Part shown: one piece after another, positions 36,135 to 44,938 of the stretch
How the letters are laid out: every line of letters begins with the position of its first letter
Position numbering within the stretch: the first letter of the stretch is position 1
Source of the DNA: Vibrio echinoideorum
GTDB lineage: Bacteria > Pseudomonadota > Gammaproteobacteria > Enterobacterales > Vibrionaceae
NCBI RefSeq assembly: GCF_024347455.1
Contig: NZ_AP025484.1
Coordinates: 682,001-746,000, forward strand
Direction: 5' to 3'
DNA: 64,000 nt
Notes under the pieces: generated by a model
What the model saw: the letters and a program-made list of their open reading frames with translations, nothing else
What the model was told of the DNA's origin: nothing
The model's database searches: none
Made by a program: the position numbers and the translations under genes

Positions 36135-37118
36135 ATGAACCATGCGCAACAAGCAATAAACCAACTGATTGAACAGACAGAGAAAAGTGTTATCGGTCAG
36201 AGCCACGTCGTTCGGGCTCTGGTGATAGGGTTATTGACCAATGGCCATGTGCTTCTAGAAGGGCTCCCTGGTACTGCGAAAACGCGCTCGGTGAAGTCGT
36301 TGGCGAATTTACTGAATACAAGCTTTGGCCGTATTCAGTTTACGCCCGATCTCTTGCCATCAGATGTTACGGGTACTGAAGTGTATCAAGAGCTGGATGG
36401 TAAGCCTCAACTGCATTTCCAACCGGGGCCTATTTTCAATAGCATTGTTCTGGCCGATGAAGTGAACCGTGCCCCTGCGAAGGTGCAAGCGGCTCTGCTT
36501 GAAGCGATGGCGGAAGGCACGATAACCGTAGGTGGTCAAACTCATATCCTTCCAGACTTGTTCATGGTGCTAGCGACTCAAAACCCTGTTGAACAAGAAG
36601 GCACGTATCCACTGCCTGAGGCGCAAATGGACCGTTTCATTATGAAAGTGACGGTCGACTACCCAGAAGACGAAGCGGAGCGTGACATTATTCGACTGGT
36701 GCGCAGCGAAGAGTTGGGCAGCGAGACCAGTTCAGAATTAGTCACCCCACAGCATATTGAACCTGAATTGGTACTTGAAGCTCGTCGCCAACTTCCTGAT
36801 ATTGCGGTTTCTGATTTAGTCGAAAACTACATTGTGGCCTTGGTGATGGCGACTCGTAAGCCAGAGCGTTACCCAGAATCAAACTTGTCTAAATGGATTG
36901 AGATAGGTTCAAGCCCACGAGCGTCAATCTCCTTGGATAAATGTGCACGCGCTTATGCGTGGCTACAAGGGCGTGACCACGTCACGTTAGACGATGTGCG
37001 AGCAATGTTACCGACCGTATTAGGCCATCGATTTTCGCTATCTTATGACGCATTGGCTGATGGTGTGAACCATCAACGAGTAGTTGAAGAGCTGCTTGAT
37101 AATGTTGAGATCGGATAA
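36135..37118 (+). CDS. MoxR-family AAA ATPase
   Basis: 327 residues with Walker A GLPGTAKT near residue 41, Walker B region VLADEVNRAP near 103, sensor motif ATQNPVEQEGTYPLPEAQMD and the lid domain. MoxR ATPases act with VWA proteins as chaperones for enzyme maturation or complex assembly (methanol dehydrogenase in methylotrophs). It heads a tight operon with DUF58, DUF4381, two VWA proteins and BatD, the standard MoxR/Bat set. The client is unknown; the adjacent octahaem cytochrome and sulfatases are the obvious candidates. Confidence 0.93.
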   Translation: MNHAQQAINQLIEQTEKSVIGQSHVVRALVIGLLTNGHVLLEGLPGTAKTRSVKSLANLLNTSFGRIQFTPDLLPSDVTGTEVYQELDGKPQLHFQPGPIFNSIVLADEVNRAPAKVQAALLEAMAEGTITVGGQTHILPDLFMVLATQNPVEQEGTYPLPEAQMDRFIMKVTVDYPEDEAERDIIRLVRSEELGSETSSELVTPQHIEPELVLEARRQLPDIAVSDLVENYIVALVMATRKPERYPESNLSKWIEIGSSPRASISLDKCARAYAWLQGRDHVTLDDVRAMLPTVLGHRFSLSYDALADGVNHQRVVEELLDNVEIG

Positions 37119-37130
37119 CTAGGGGGCGTT

Positions 37131-38093
37131 ATGGCGAAGCCAACACAAGCTCCTGAATCGCAAGGCCTTGATCCTCGACTGTATTGTGACTATTCAAGGC
37201 TAGTGCGAATACAGGCTCAAGCTGAGTCGTTTTCTCTGTTACCTCATTTAAAGGCAGGCAGCGTACTGTCAGGCCGACATAATTCTTTGTTTCGCGGTCG
37301 AGGTTTGAATTTTGAGGAACTGCGTCATTATCAATTGGGTGATGATATCCGCAACCTTGATTGGAAAGTGACAATGCGAACAGGCAAGCCGCATGTTCGT
37401 AGTTACACCGAAGAGAAAGACCGAAATGTGATGATCTGTGTTGATCAGCGCAGTTCGATGTTTTTCGCTTCTCAAAATACCATGAAATCTGTTGTGGCTG
37501 CCGAAGTGGCGGCATTGTGTGGATGGCGAGTACTTAAAGACGGCGACCGTGTCGGCTTTGTTTTAGCTTCACACCAAAAGCTATTTCACAGCAAAGCACA
37601 GCGTTCTCAGTCTGATTTACTAGCGCAGCTCAAGCACCTAGCAAAAGCCAATCAAAGCTTAGGGGTGAGTGTCAGTGACAATGATGGTGTTGGGTTTAGT
37701 CAATGGATTGAACTGATCAAGAGAATGAGGCTAAAGCAGTCGACTCTAATATTTATTAGTGACTGGCGAGACTGCCAAGAACAGCACCTTGATCGGCTGA
37801 AACAACTTCAGCAACACAACGACATCTTAGCCATTATGGTGACCGATCCATTAGAACAATCACTGCCTCAAGACCTTGCTAGCGCAAATTGGGTGGTGGG
37901 TGATGGTCATTTTCAACTCAACCTAGATAGCCAATCTAAGGTTAATCTAGCGAGTGAAAGCCTATCCCAAAAAGCAGCACTCCAAAAACAATCACTGGCC
38001 AAATTAATGGCGATGAAAAGTCTCCCTTATATCGAACTAGATACATCTGGCGCTCACATATCGCAGCTTCAAAAGCTGGTGGGAGGACGCTAA
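37131..38093 (+). CDS. DUF58 protein of the MoxR/Bat operon
   Basis: 320 residues, cytoplasmic, with the DUF58 core GRGLNFEELRHYQLGDDIRN and DWKVTMRTGKPHVRSY (about 60-90), followed by a VWA-like fold (VDQRSSMFFAS) whose metal site is reduced. It starts 12 bases after moxR and abuts the next gene. It is a universal partner of MoxR in such operons; its mechanism is not established. Confidence 0.88.
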   Translation: MAKPTQAPESQGLDPRLYCDYSRLVRIQAQAESFSLLPHLKAGSVLSGRHNSLFRGRGLNFEELRHYQLGDDIRNLDWKVTMRTGKPHVRSYTEEKDRNVMICVDQRSSMFFASQNTMKSVVAAEVAALCGWRVLKDGDRVGFVLASHQKLFHSKAQRSQSDLLAQLKHLAKANQSLGVSVSDNDGVGFSQWIELIKRMRLKQSTLIFISDWRDCQEQHLDRLKQLQQHNDILAIMVTDPLEQSLPQDLASANWVVGDGHFQLNLDSQSKVNLASESLSQKAALQKQSLAKLMAMKSLPYIELDTSGAHISQLQKLVGGR

Positions 38094-38633
38094 ATGGCTG
38101 TTGAACATACTGCTCCTAGTACTTATATTCTTCGTGAATTACATGATGTAACTATTCCTGAAAGCGTGAGTTGGGTTCCTCAAACCATCGGTTGGAAGAT
38201 CCTTGGTGTGGCCTTATTATTGGTCGCTTTTTATCTGGCTTATCGCATAGCGTTAAAGTGGTGGAATAACCGTTATCGAAAAGAAGCACTCAATGAACTG
38301 ATTTTATTGGACGCGAGAGACAAAAATTCTACCGAGCGAACATTTAAAGTGCTCAAAGTGGTACTTCGCTACCTAGACAGCAGCAATGCAAAATTGTTCG
38401 GTCAAGCCTATGTGAATCGATTGAATGCTTATCTGCCAGTTGGCGCTAACACCAATACAAGCAGTGCATTTTTTGCTGATGAAGTTTCGGGATTATGGAT
38501 GCAAAGCCTGATAGACCCAAACGTGCGTTTAACCTTTGAGCAGCGTTTAGAGGTAATTCAAACCGCAATGACATGGTTAAAACTTCATAAGCCGGAGATA
38601 CAAATGACGACTGGAGGACAAGATCATGTTTGA
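38094..38633 (+). CDS. DUF4381 membrane protein of the MoxR/Bat operon
   Basis: 179 residues with a short periplasmic N-terminus (ILRELHDVTIPESVSWVPQT, as in the family), one membrane segment near 35-53 and a basic cytoplasmic domain. It starts directly after the DUF58 stop and overlaps the next gene by 8 bases. It probably tethers the soluble ATPase to the membrane VWA proteins (inference). Confidence 0.85.
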   Translation: MAVEHTAPSTYILRELHDVTIPESVSWVPQTIGWKILGVALLLVAFYLAYRIALKWWNNRYRKEALNELILLDARDKNSTERTFKVLKVVLRYLDSSNAKLFGQAYVNRLNAYLPVGANTNTSSAFFADEVSGLWMQSLIDPNVRLTFEQRLEVIQTAMTWLKLHKPEIQMTTGGQDHV

Positions 38634-39705
38634 TACTTTATCCGCCAGTTTTGAATTCGTGCATCCATTGTGGTTTATCGCACTACCTTTACCTTTGTTG
38701 GTCTACTTTGCCGTGCCAGCTTATCGCACCAAGCAAATGGCTATTAAAGTGCCATTCTTCCGAGAGTTGGTTGAGGCGATTGGTGAAGCGCCTTCTGAAG
38801 GGGCAAGTCAGTTATCCCCTAGTTGGTGGCAACGAACAACACTCATTATTACTTGGGTATTGGTGGTCTGTGCGTTAGCTAAACCAACCATTCTCGGGGA
38901 GCCACAAGTTCGTGAACAATTGGGCCGCGACGTGATGGTAGTTGTCGATTTATCGGGTTCAATGGCAGAAGAAGATTTCACTTCTAAACAAGGGGATAAG
39001 ATCTCTCGCTTAGATGCGACCAAAGAAGTGCTGGCTGATTTTGCGACAACCAGAAAAGGCGACAGACTCGGTTTGATTCTGTTTGGTGATGCAGCGTTTG
39101 TACAAACCCCATTTACGGCTGACCAAGAGGTATGGCTTGAGCTACTCAACCAAACCGATGTTGCGATGGCGGGTCAAAGTACTCATTTAGGTGATGCAAT
39201 TGGTTTGGCAATTAAGGTGTTTGAACAAAGCGAGAAGCAGAATGCTGCGGTTCAAGACTCAAGCGTCGATACCAACGTGAAAGAGAAGGTCGTGATTGTG
39301 CTAACCGATGGCAATGATACGGGAAGTTTTGTAGAGCCGATTGATGCTGCCAAAGTTGCTAAAGCTAAAGGTGTTCGTATACACGTTATCGCCATGGGTG
39401 ATCCGCAAACGGTCGGTGAAGTGGCTCTGGATATGGAAACGATTAAGCGCGTGGCTCAAGAGTCCGGTGGTGAGGCTTTTGAAGCACTTAACCGTGATGA
39501 ACTGACCAAAGCTTACGCTCAGATTGGTGAGCTAGAGCCTCAGCTATATGAAAGTACCACTTATCGTCCTAAGCAAGGTCTACATCATTATTTGATGGCG
39601 ATGGTTGTTGTGATGTATTTGACCGCGTTCAGCTTGGCGACGGTACGTCGAAGATCGCTTTTGGCTTCTTCAACTAGAACTTTGAAAGGAGAGGACGATG
39701 CCTGA
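38626..39705 (+). CDS. VWA-domain membrane protein, BatA-like
   Basis: 359 residues: two N-terminal membrane segments (about 12-31 and 69-86), a VWA domain (about 100-300) with an intact metal-ion site DLSGSMAEED and the later TDGND loop, and a C-terminal membrane segment near 322-342. Overlaps of 8 bases on both sides show tight coupling. In Bat systems the VWA domain is presented on one face of the inner membrane to bind client or partner proteins. Confidence 0.9.
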   Translation: MFDTLSASFEFVHPLWFIALPLPLLVYFAVPAYRTKQMAIKVPFFRELVEAIGEAPSEGASQLSPSWWQRTTLIITWVLVVCALAKPTILGEPQVREQLGRDVMVVVDLSGSMAEEDFTSKQGDKISRLDATKEVLADFATTRKGDRLGLILFGDAAFVQTPFTADQEVWLELLNQTDVAMAGQSTHLGDAIGLAIKVFEQSEKQNAAVQDSSVDTNVKEKVVIVLTDGNDTGSFVEPIDAAKVAKAKGVRIHVIAMGDPQTVGEVALDMETIKRVAQESGGEAFEALNRDELTKAYAQIGELEPQLYESTTYRPKQGLHHYLMAMVVVMYLTAFSLATVRRRSLLASSTRTLKGEDDA

Positions 39706-41422
39706 TTCTCTCATGCTACATCAGTTCCTTACCCAATTTCATTTTATTCGGCCATTGTGGTTATTGGCCTTTATACCGATGTTCTTCCTACTATGGATTC
39801 GTTGGAGAGAAGAAACTAAGCCAACGTGGAAAGACATTCTTCCTGATCACTTACGTGATGCGTTGACCATTGGTGAAACCGGTTGGCGTAAGCAATTACC
39901 ATTGAAGTTATTGATGGTCATTGTGACGGTCGCCATCATTATTTGTTCTGGGCCAACATGGCAACGTGAAGCTTCGCCTTTCGGTGAAGACAAAGCTTCA
40001 ATGTTAGTGGTGCTTGATAACAGTGAATCCATGCTTGCCAAAGATTTACCTCCGAGTCGCTTGGAGCGATCTAAGCAGAAAATTAGAGACTTACTCGCAG
40101 CTCGCAAAGGTGGTAACACAGGTTTGGTTGTTTATGCAGGCAGTGCGCACGTCGCGATGCCCGTAACTCAAGATAGCAAGGTGTTTGAACCGTTTCTTGC
40201 GGCAATAACGCCTGATATCATGCCTATTTCTGGTAAATCAGCAGAGGAAGCGCTGCCACTTATTAATCAGCAATTGTCTGGTGAGTTAGGCTCGTCAGTG
40301 TTGTTGGTATCAGATGGTGTTAACCCTAGTACTATTAAAGCTTTCGAAACCTTCTTTAACGACAACCCGTATCAGTTGCTCATCCTAGCTGCAGGAAACA
40401 GTAATGTGGTGAGCGATAACCCAGTCGACCTAGATTCATTGCGTAATTTGGCGAGCAAGACGGGTGGTCGAGTGATTGAGGTAACCGTTGATGACACCGA
40501 TATCCAACAACTAAACCGGGCTGTTGAGAGAAACATGCAACTTAATGGTGAATCTTCGATGCCTTGGAAAGATATGGGTTATGGTCTGCTCATTCCAATG
40601 GCGATCATCATGTTGTTGTGGTTCAGAAAAGGGTGGCTGGTGCAGTGGTGTGTCGTTGGTTTGATGATCACAAGCAGCATGTATTCACTAGACACTTTGG
40701 CGAAAACGGTCAGTTTAACGGCTGACAAGCCGGTAGTTGAAGAGTCCGTGACTGCTTGGGACAAAACGGCTCAATGGTGGTGGGATTTATGGCTCACTCC
40801 AGACCAACAGGGGCAGCGTTTGTTGAACCAACAAGAATACCTTGAAGCTGCCAAGCACTTTAAAGAGCCAATGAGAAAAGGTGTTGCCTATTATTATGCT
40901 CGTGATTTTAAACTAGCTCATAGTGCGTTCTTACAAACGAAAACCGATTTTGGTTTGTATAACGCTGCGAGTGCTTTAGCTCGTCAACGTGAATACCTTG
41001 CCGCACGAGATTTGTTGAAAGCATTGAGTGAAAAACCAGACCTTTCACCAGAACTAAGGCCTGACGTTGAGCATAACTTAGCGGTAATAGGCGGTATTGT
41101 CGAAGAGGTCAATCGCACCAGCGAAAGCCAATCAGGCACTACAGATGGCCCAGAGGAGTCGTTAGAGTTAGATGACGACCAGCCGCGCACTGGCGATGGT
41201 GCGGAAGAAGAAACGGTCGCAGAACTAATGCTTAAGGAAACACTTAACGCTAACGAAATTTTGGGTAGTCAAGAACTGGCAGACAAGTGGTTAAAACGAG
41301 TAGAAGCCGACCCTAAGTTTTTCTTAAAATCTAAATTCCAAATTCAACTACGAGAACCTGCGCCTTCGATCGAACAGAAGCCGAAACAGGAACAGGCGTT
41401 AAAACAGGAGCAAACACAATGA
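39698..41422 (+). CDS. VWA and TPR membrane protein, BatB/BatC-like fusion
   Basis: 574 residues: membrane segments near 14-31 and 68-85, a VWA domain (about 90-275) with metal site DNSESMLAKD, two more membrane segments near 290-330, then TPR repeats (about 375-470) and an acidic then Gln/Lys-rich tail. It combines what are separate BatB and BatC genes in other bacteria. It overlaps its neighbours by 8 and 4 bases. The TPR part should recruit a periplasmic partner (inference). Confidence 0.88.
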   Translation: MPDSLMLHQFLTQFHFIRPLWLLAFIPMFFLLWIRWREETKPTWKDILPDHLRDALTIGETGWRKQLPLKLLMVIVTVAIIICSGPTWQREASPFGEDKASMLVVLDNSESMLAKDLPPSRLERSKQKIRDLLAARKGGNTGLVVYAGSAHVAMPVTQDSKVFEPFLAAITPDIMPISGKSAEEALPLINQQLSGELGSSVLLVSDGVNPSTIKAFETFFNDNPYQLLILAAGNSNVVSDNPVDLDSLRNLASKTGGRVIEVTVDDTDIQQLNRAVERNMQLNGESSMPWKDMGYGLLIPMAIIMLLWFRKGWLVQWCVVGLMITSSMYSLDTLAKTVSLTADKPVVEESVTAWDKTAQWWWDLWLTPDQQGQRLLNQQEYLEAAKHFKEPMRKGVAYYYARDFKLAHSAFLQTKTDFGLYNAASALARQREYLAARDLLKALSEKPDLSPELRPDVEHNLAVIGGIVEEVNRTSESQSGTTDGPEESLELDDDQPRTGDGAEEETVAELMLKETLNANEILGSQELADKWLKRVEADPKFFLKSKFQIQLREPAPSIEQKPKQEQALKQEQTQ

Positions 41423-42786
41423 GTCGATATGATTTAGCTCTTGAAGCCATTCAATCAAAGAGCGTGCGATTCAGAGCCCGTACGTGGTTACTGTCGATTA
41501 CTCTTGTGTTGAGTTGTGTTTTACCTAGTCTTGCTTCTGCAACCGATATCTATGATCTACAAAAGAGTGGTGATGTTGAATTGATCGCTTGGGTTGGAGA
41601 GAAACCTAAATCGGGCGACAAGATAACGCCAGCTAAAGTGAGCGTTAATGAGCAAGTGATTTTGAACATTGAGGTGGCGACCCCTCGCTGGCTAACAGGT
41701 GGTACGCGAATTGGCAGTATCGAAATTTCTAATGTGATTGCTAAACAACGTAACCAACTCGCGACTAACTATACTGAAAGAGTAGGGGGGACTACATGGT
41801 CGCGTCAACGTTGGGAAGTGACGCTCTATCCGATGACATCGGGTAAATTTGTGATTCCGAGGTTACCTGTTCGTGTTCAAGTTTCCGCTCCTGATGGATC
41901 AAACGTTGGTGGCACGCTGTACACGCAGCCAATTAAGTTTGAAGCATCATTACCTTCTGGCTTATTGAACGATGAATCGCCTTGGTTTTCAGCGACAAAT
42001 GTGGATGTTGATCAGCGATGGCAGCGCTCGAACGAAGAGTTGAAAGTGGGTGATGCCATTACTCATACCGTGACAATAAAGGCGAAAGACAGCCTATCTG
42101 TGTTGTTACCAAATGTACTGACTAATGAAGCCACTCAGCAATATCAAGCGTATCCGCAACCTAACCGTTTAGATGATACACAAGAGCGAGGTGATTACCG
42201 TTCAAGTCGTATTGAAGAAACGGTTTATGTGATTCAACAAGGTGGTGAGTTTACCTTGCCTGAATTCTCATTCCAGTGGTGGGACAGTAAGAATCAGCGC
42301 CTTGAAAGTGTTATTATTGAAGGTCAGGCTTTCAAAGCGCGACACACGCTTAAATCTTTCTTCAAGGCCTACATGCATGTCATTGTTTTTTCCGTTATTG
42401 GCTTGGTAGCACTTATTTGTTTAATCTTCGCGATTAAGCGTTATTACCGAAACCACCCAACGCCAGATTGGCTGGTATTGCGTCGTTTACTTAAGCAAAG
42501 AAATTGGCCTGCATTAAGAACCTTTGTCTATCGTCAACTACGCAGTGAAACCGCCCAACTCGAGCTGAGTAAAGCGCAACTTGGTAAATTGAATGGACAA
42601 AAACGATGGGTGGAAGATAGCGAAGTGCTCCAGCAAGGGTGTAAAGATCAAGCCGTCTTTACGCGTTTATGGCGAGGGTTACGAAACCTATCATCTGGAA
42701 AATCAAAATCAGGCGCTTCTCGTACGATTATTAGCCGCTTGAAAATTCCTAAAGCATTGCCAGACTTAAAAGATAGAACTGAGTAG
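41419..42786 (+). CDS. BatD-like membrane protein
   Basis: 455 residues with a signal or anchor segment near 20-42, a large periplasmic beta-rich region of Ig-like type, one membrane segment near 315-338 and a basic cytoplasmic tail. Family features include the paired Ig-like domains with VNEQVILNIEVAT and the WWDSKNQRLE segment before the membrane. It is the last gene of the MoxR/Bat operon, with an ATGA-type overlap to the VWA/TPR gene. Confidence 0.87.
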   Translation: MSRYDLALEAIQSKSVRFRARTWLLSITLVLSCVLPSLASATDIYDLQKSGDVELIAWVGEKPKSGDKITPAKVSVNEQVILNIEVATPRWLTGGTRIGSIEISNVIAKQRNQLATNYTERVGGTTWSRQRWEVTLYPMTSGKFVIPRLPVRVQVSAPDGSNVGGTLYTQPIKFEASLPSGLLNDESPWFSATNVDVDQRWQRSNEELKVGDAITHTVTIKAKDSLSVLLPNVLTNEATQQYQAYPQPNRLDDTQERGDYRSSRIEETVYVIQQGGEFTLPEFSFQWWDSKNQRLESVIIEGQAFKARHTLKSFFKAYMHVIVFSVIGLVALICLIFAIKRYYRNHPTPDWLVLRRLLKQRNWPALRTFVYRQLRSETAQLELSKAQLGKLNGQKRWVEDSEVLQQGCKDQAVFTRLWRGLRNLSSGKSKSGASRTIISRLKIPKALPDLKDRTE

Positions 42787-42950
42787 CTTTGCGATGAGAA
42801 GTGCATGTATGCGATGAAATCCGTCAAATTGAAATATCTATAAAAATTGTGGGCTAATCGCGGCATTACGCACAACTTTTAGCAATTCGCATCGAACATA
42901 ATCGGCAGGTTCTCTAATATGGGGAACCTGCTTCTTTACTATGGAACTGT

Positions 42951-43856
42951 ATGAAAAGTACTGAACTAAATTTAATTCCTATTTTTGTCGCTATTTATGA
43001 AGAGCAGAACTTGTCTAGGGCTGCGAATCGTATGGACATCAGCCAGCCAGCGGTAAGCAAAGCGCTCGCTAGGCTGCGTGATATTTATGATGAGCCACTG
43101 TTTCACCGAACGACTTCAGGTGTTGAACCGACGACATTTGCTATTGATATTTATCCAGCAATGGCTGCAGCGTTAAAAAATTTCACTTCTACTCTGTCGG
43201 CTTCGAGAGACTTTGACCCTAAAACATCAAATCGTATTTTTTCTGTTGCCTGCGTTTCTGCGGCAAGCTACGAAATGATGCCAAGAGTTATGCAGTTAAT
43301 TAGCCAGGTTGCGCCTGGTATAGCGTTAGAAATTCATCCATTGTTTACCGAAGACTACGAGTCCGATTTAAGGCTACAAAGACACGATGTGATTGTCGAT
43401 ATGACGCCAAAAGGAAGAACTATGCTGAAGCATGAGGTGATTTCGACAGAAGAGCTCGTTGTCGTGTGCCGTGCTGATCACCCAACAATAGGTGATACGA
43501 TCGATATGGAACAATTCTTATCTTTGGATCATGTGGTTGTATCTCGTTGGCACGCTCGTAAAAGCCTTTTAAGCTCAGAGCATTTTAGTGACCTAGAGAA
43601 GCGAAGAGTGGTTTACCGTGCTGCGGGTGTAGTTGAAATGCTTCCTGTCATAGAGAGCTCAGATTACATCGGTATGCTGCCTATGTCGTCAGTTCGTTGT
43701 TTTGCTGATAAATACAAGGTAAAAACATTACCTTTGCCGTTCCATATCGATGATCTGGATATGTGTATGATCTGGCATCCAAGTAGAACCAATGAGCCTA
43801 ACCATAAATGGTTAAGAGGTAAGATCAAAGCGGCTGCGAAAGAGATATCAAGCTAG
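42951..43856 (+). CDS. LysR-family transcription regulator
   Basis: 301 residues: N-terminal winged helix with the LysR signature [20 protein letters not shown] (about 20-39) and a periplasmic-binding-like effector domain. The sequence is of the LeuO/NodD-like subgroup. The effector is unknown. The next gene, yegS, starts 19 bases downstream on the same strand, so they may be co-transcribed. The promoter must lie in 42787-42950. Confidence 0.88.
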   Translation: MKSTELNLIPIFVAIYEEQNLSRAANRMDISQPAVSKALARLRDIYDEPLFHRTTSGVEPTTFAIDIYPAMAAALKNFTSTLSASRDFDPKTSNRIFSVACVSAASYEMMPRVMQLISQVAPGIALEIHPLFTEDYESDLRLQRHDVIVDMTPKGRTMLKHEVISTEELVVVCRADHPTIGDTIDMEQFLSLDHVVVSRWHARKSLLSSEHFSDLEKRRVVYRAAGVVEMLPVIESSDYIGMLPMSSVRCFADKYKVKTLPLPFHIDDLDMCMIWHPSRTNEPNHKWLRGKIKAAAKEISS

Positions 43857-43875
43857 CACAATAGGGAATATAGAC

Positions 43876-44781
43876 ATGGAAAGCGTTCGTGCGATTTTAA
43901 ATGGAAAGAAAGCCAATATTCCTGAGCTAAGACAAGCGGTCTTTGCTGCTAGAGAGCAAGATATCGACTTGCAAGTTAGAGTTACTTGGGAGTCTTCGGA
44001 TATGTTTCGCCTTGTAAGTGAAGCGATATGCGATGGTGTAAAACGACTGATTATTGCTGGTGGTGATGGGACGGTTAATGAAGCGGTTAACGCGCTCAAC
44101 CAATTTCGCGCGAGCGAAAGGCCGCAACTTGCCATTATCCCAATGGGTACAGCAAACGACTTTGCGACCGCTATAGGGATTCCTAATGATATAGCATCGG
44201 CCTTCAAATTAGCTTTAAAAGGCTCGGCCTATGCTGTTGATAGTGTTAAAGCAAACGATCGTTACTTTATGAATGTGGCGGCGGCCGGTTTTGGCGCAGA
44301 GGTGACAGCAGAAACACCTGTTGAATTGAAAGACTTTCTCGGTGGTGGGGCATACACACTAACAGGTGTAGTGAAAGCGCTTGGTTTTAAGCCTTACAGC
44401 GGCACTTTGACCATAGATAAAGGCACATTTACCGGTGAAATTCTGGTTGGCGCTTTTTGCAATGGACGCTTAGCGGGTGGTGGACAATTGCTTGCGCCCG
44501 AAGCTCTGATTGACGATGGCTTGATGGATTTAACGTTAGTTAAATCGTTTGTCGCGTCAGAATTACCGCAAGTGATTGAAGAGCTAAAGCGCCCTGCTGA
44601 AAATGGTAAATATGTCGTGCATACTCAAGCTCGCTGGCTCGATATCGATTTCCCTCAAACTTTACCCGTTAACTTAGACGGAGAACCTTATCGTTCAAAT
44701 CAGATTCGATTTGAAGTTGTCCCTGCCAGTATCAGTTTGGTGTTGCCAAGCAATTGTCCATGTTTGACTGTGAACGCGTAG
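43876..44781 (+). CDS. yegS: YegS-family lipid kinase
   Basis: 301 residues of the diacylglycerol kinase catalytic fold: [13 protein letters not shown] near residue 61, PMGTANDFA near 96, then the C-terminal beta sandwich with DDGLMDLTL and NLDGEP. It phosphorylates a lipid such as phosphatidylglycerol in the E. coli relative. ATG start. Its last codons run into a degenerate repeat that continues past the stop. Confidence 0.9.
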   Translation: MESVRAILNGKKANIPELRQAVFAAREQDIDLQVRVTWESSDMFRLVSEAICDGVKRLIIAGGDGTVNEAVNALNQFRASERPQLAIIPMGTANDFATAIGIPNDIASAFKLALKGSAYAVDSVKANDRYFMNVAAAGFGAEVTAETPVELKDFLGGGAYTLTGVVKALGFKPYSGTLTIDKGTFTGEILVGAFCNGRLAGGGQLLAPEALIDDGLMDLTLVKSFVASELPQVIEELKRPAENGKYVVHTQARWLDIDFPQTLPVNLDGEPYRSNQIRFEVVPASISLVLPSNCPCLTVNA

Positions 44782-44866
44782 CATATTGGCTGGTGACGCA
44801 TTACATTGCCTGACTGCTGACGCGTAATATCGTTTAACTGTTCATGCATAATATGGCTTGCACGTT
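44766..44866 (+). repeat. Degenerate repeat of about 24 bp across the yegS stop codon
   Basis: About four units resembling GACTGNTGACGCGTAATAT follow each other with spacing of 23-25 bases; the first lies in the last codons of yegS. Copies differ at many positions, so this is an old repeat. Confidence 0.55.
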
Positions 44867-44938
44867 AAGGTGAATCACATGTTATAACTGCGGTGAGATC
44901 CGTTTTATTGTTTTTTAAGCCACAGTCGATAATTTCAT

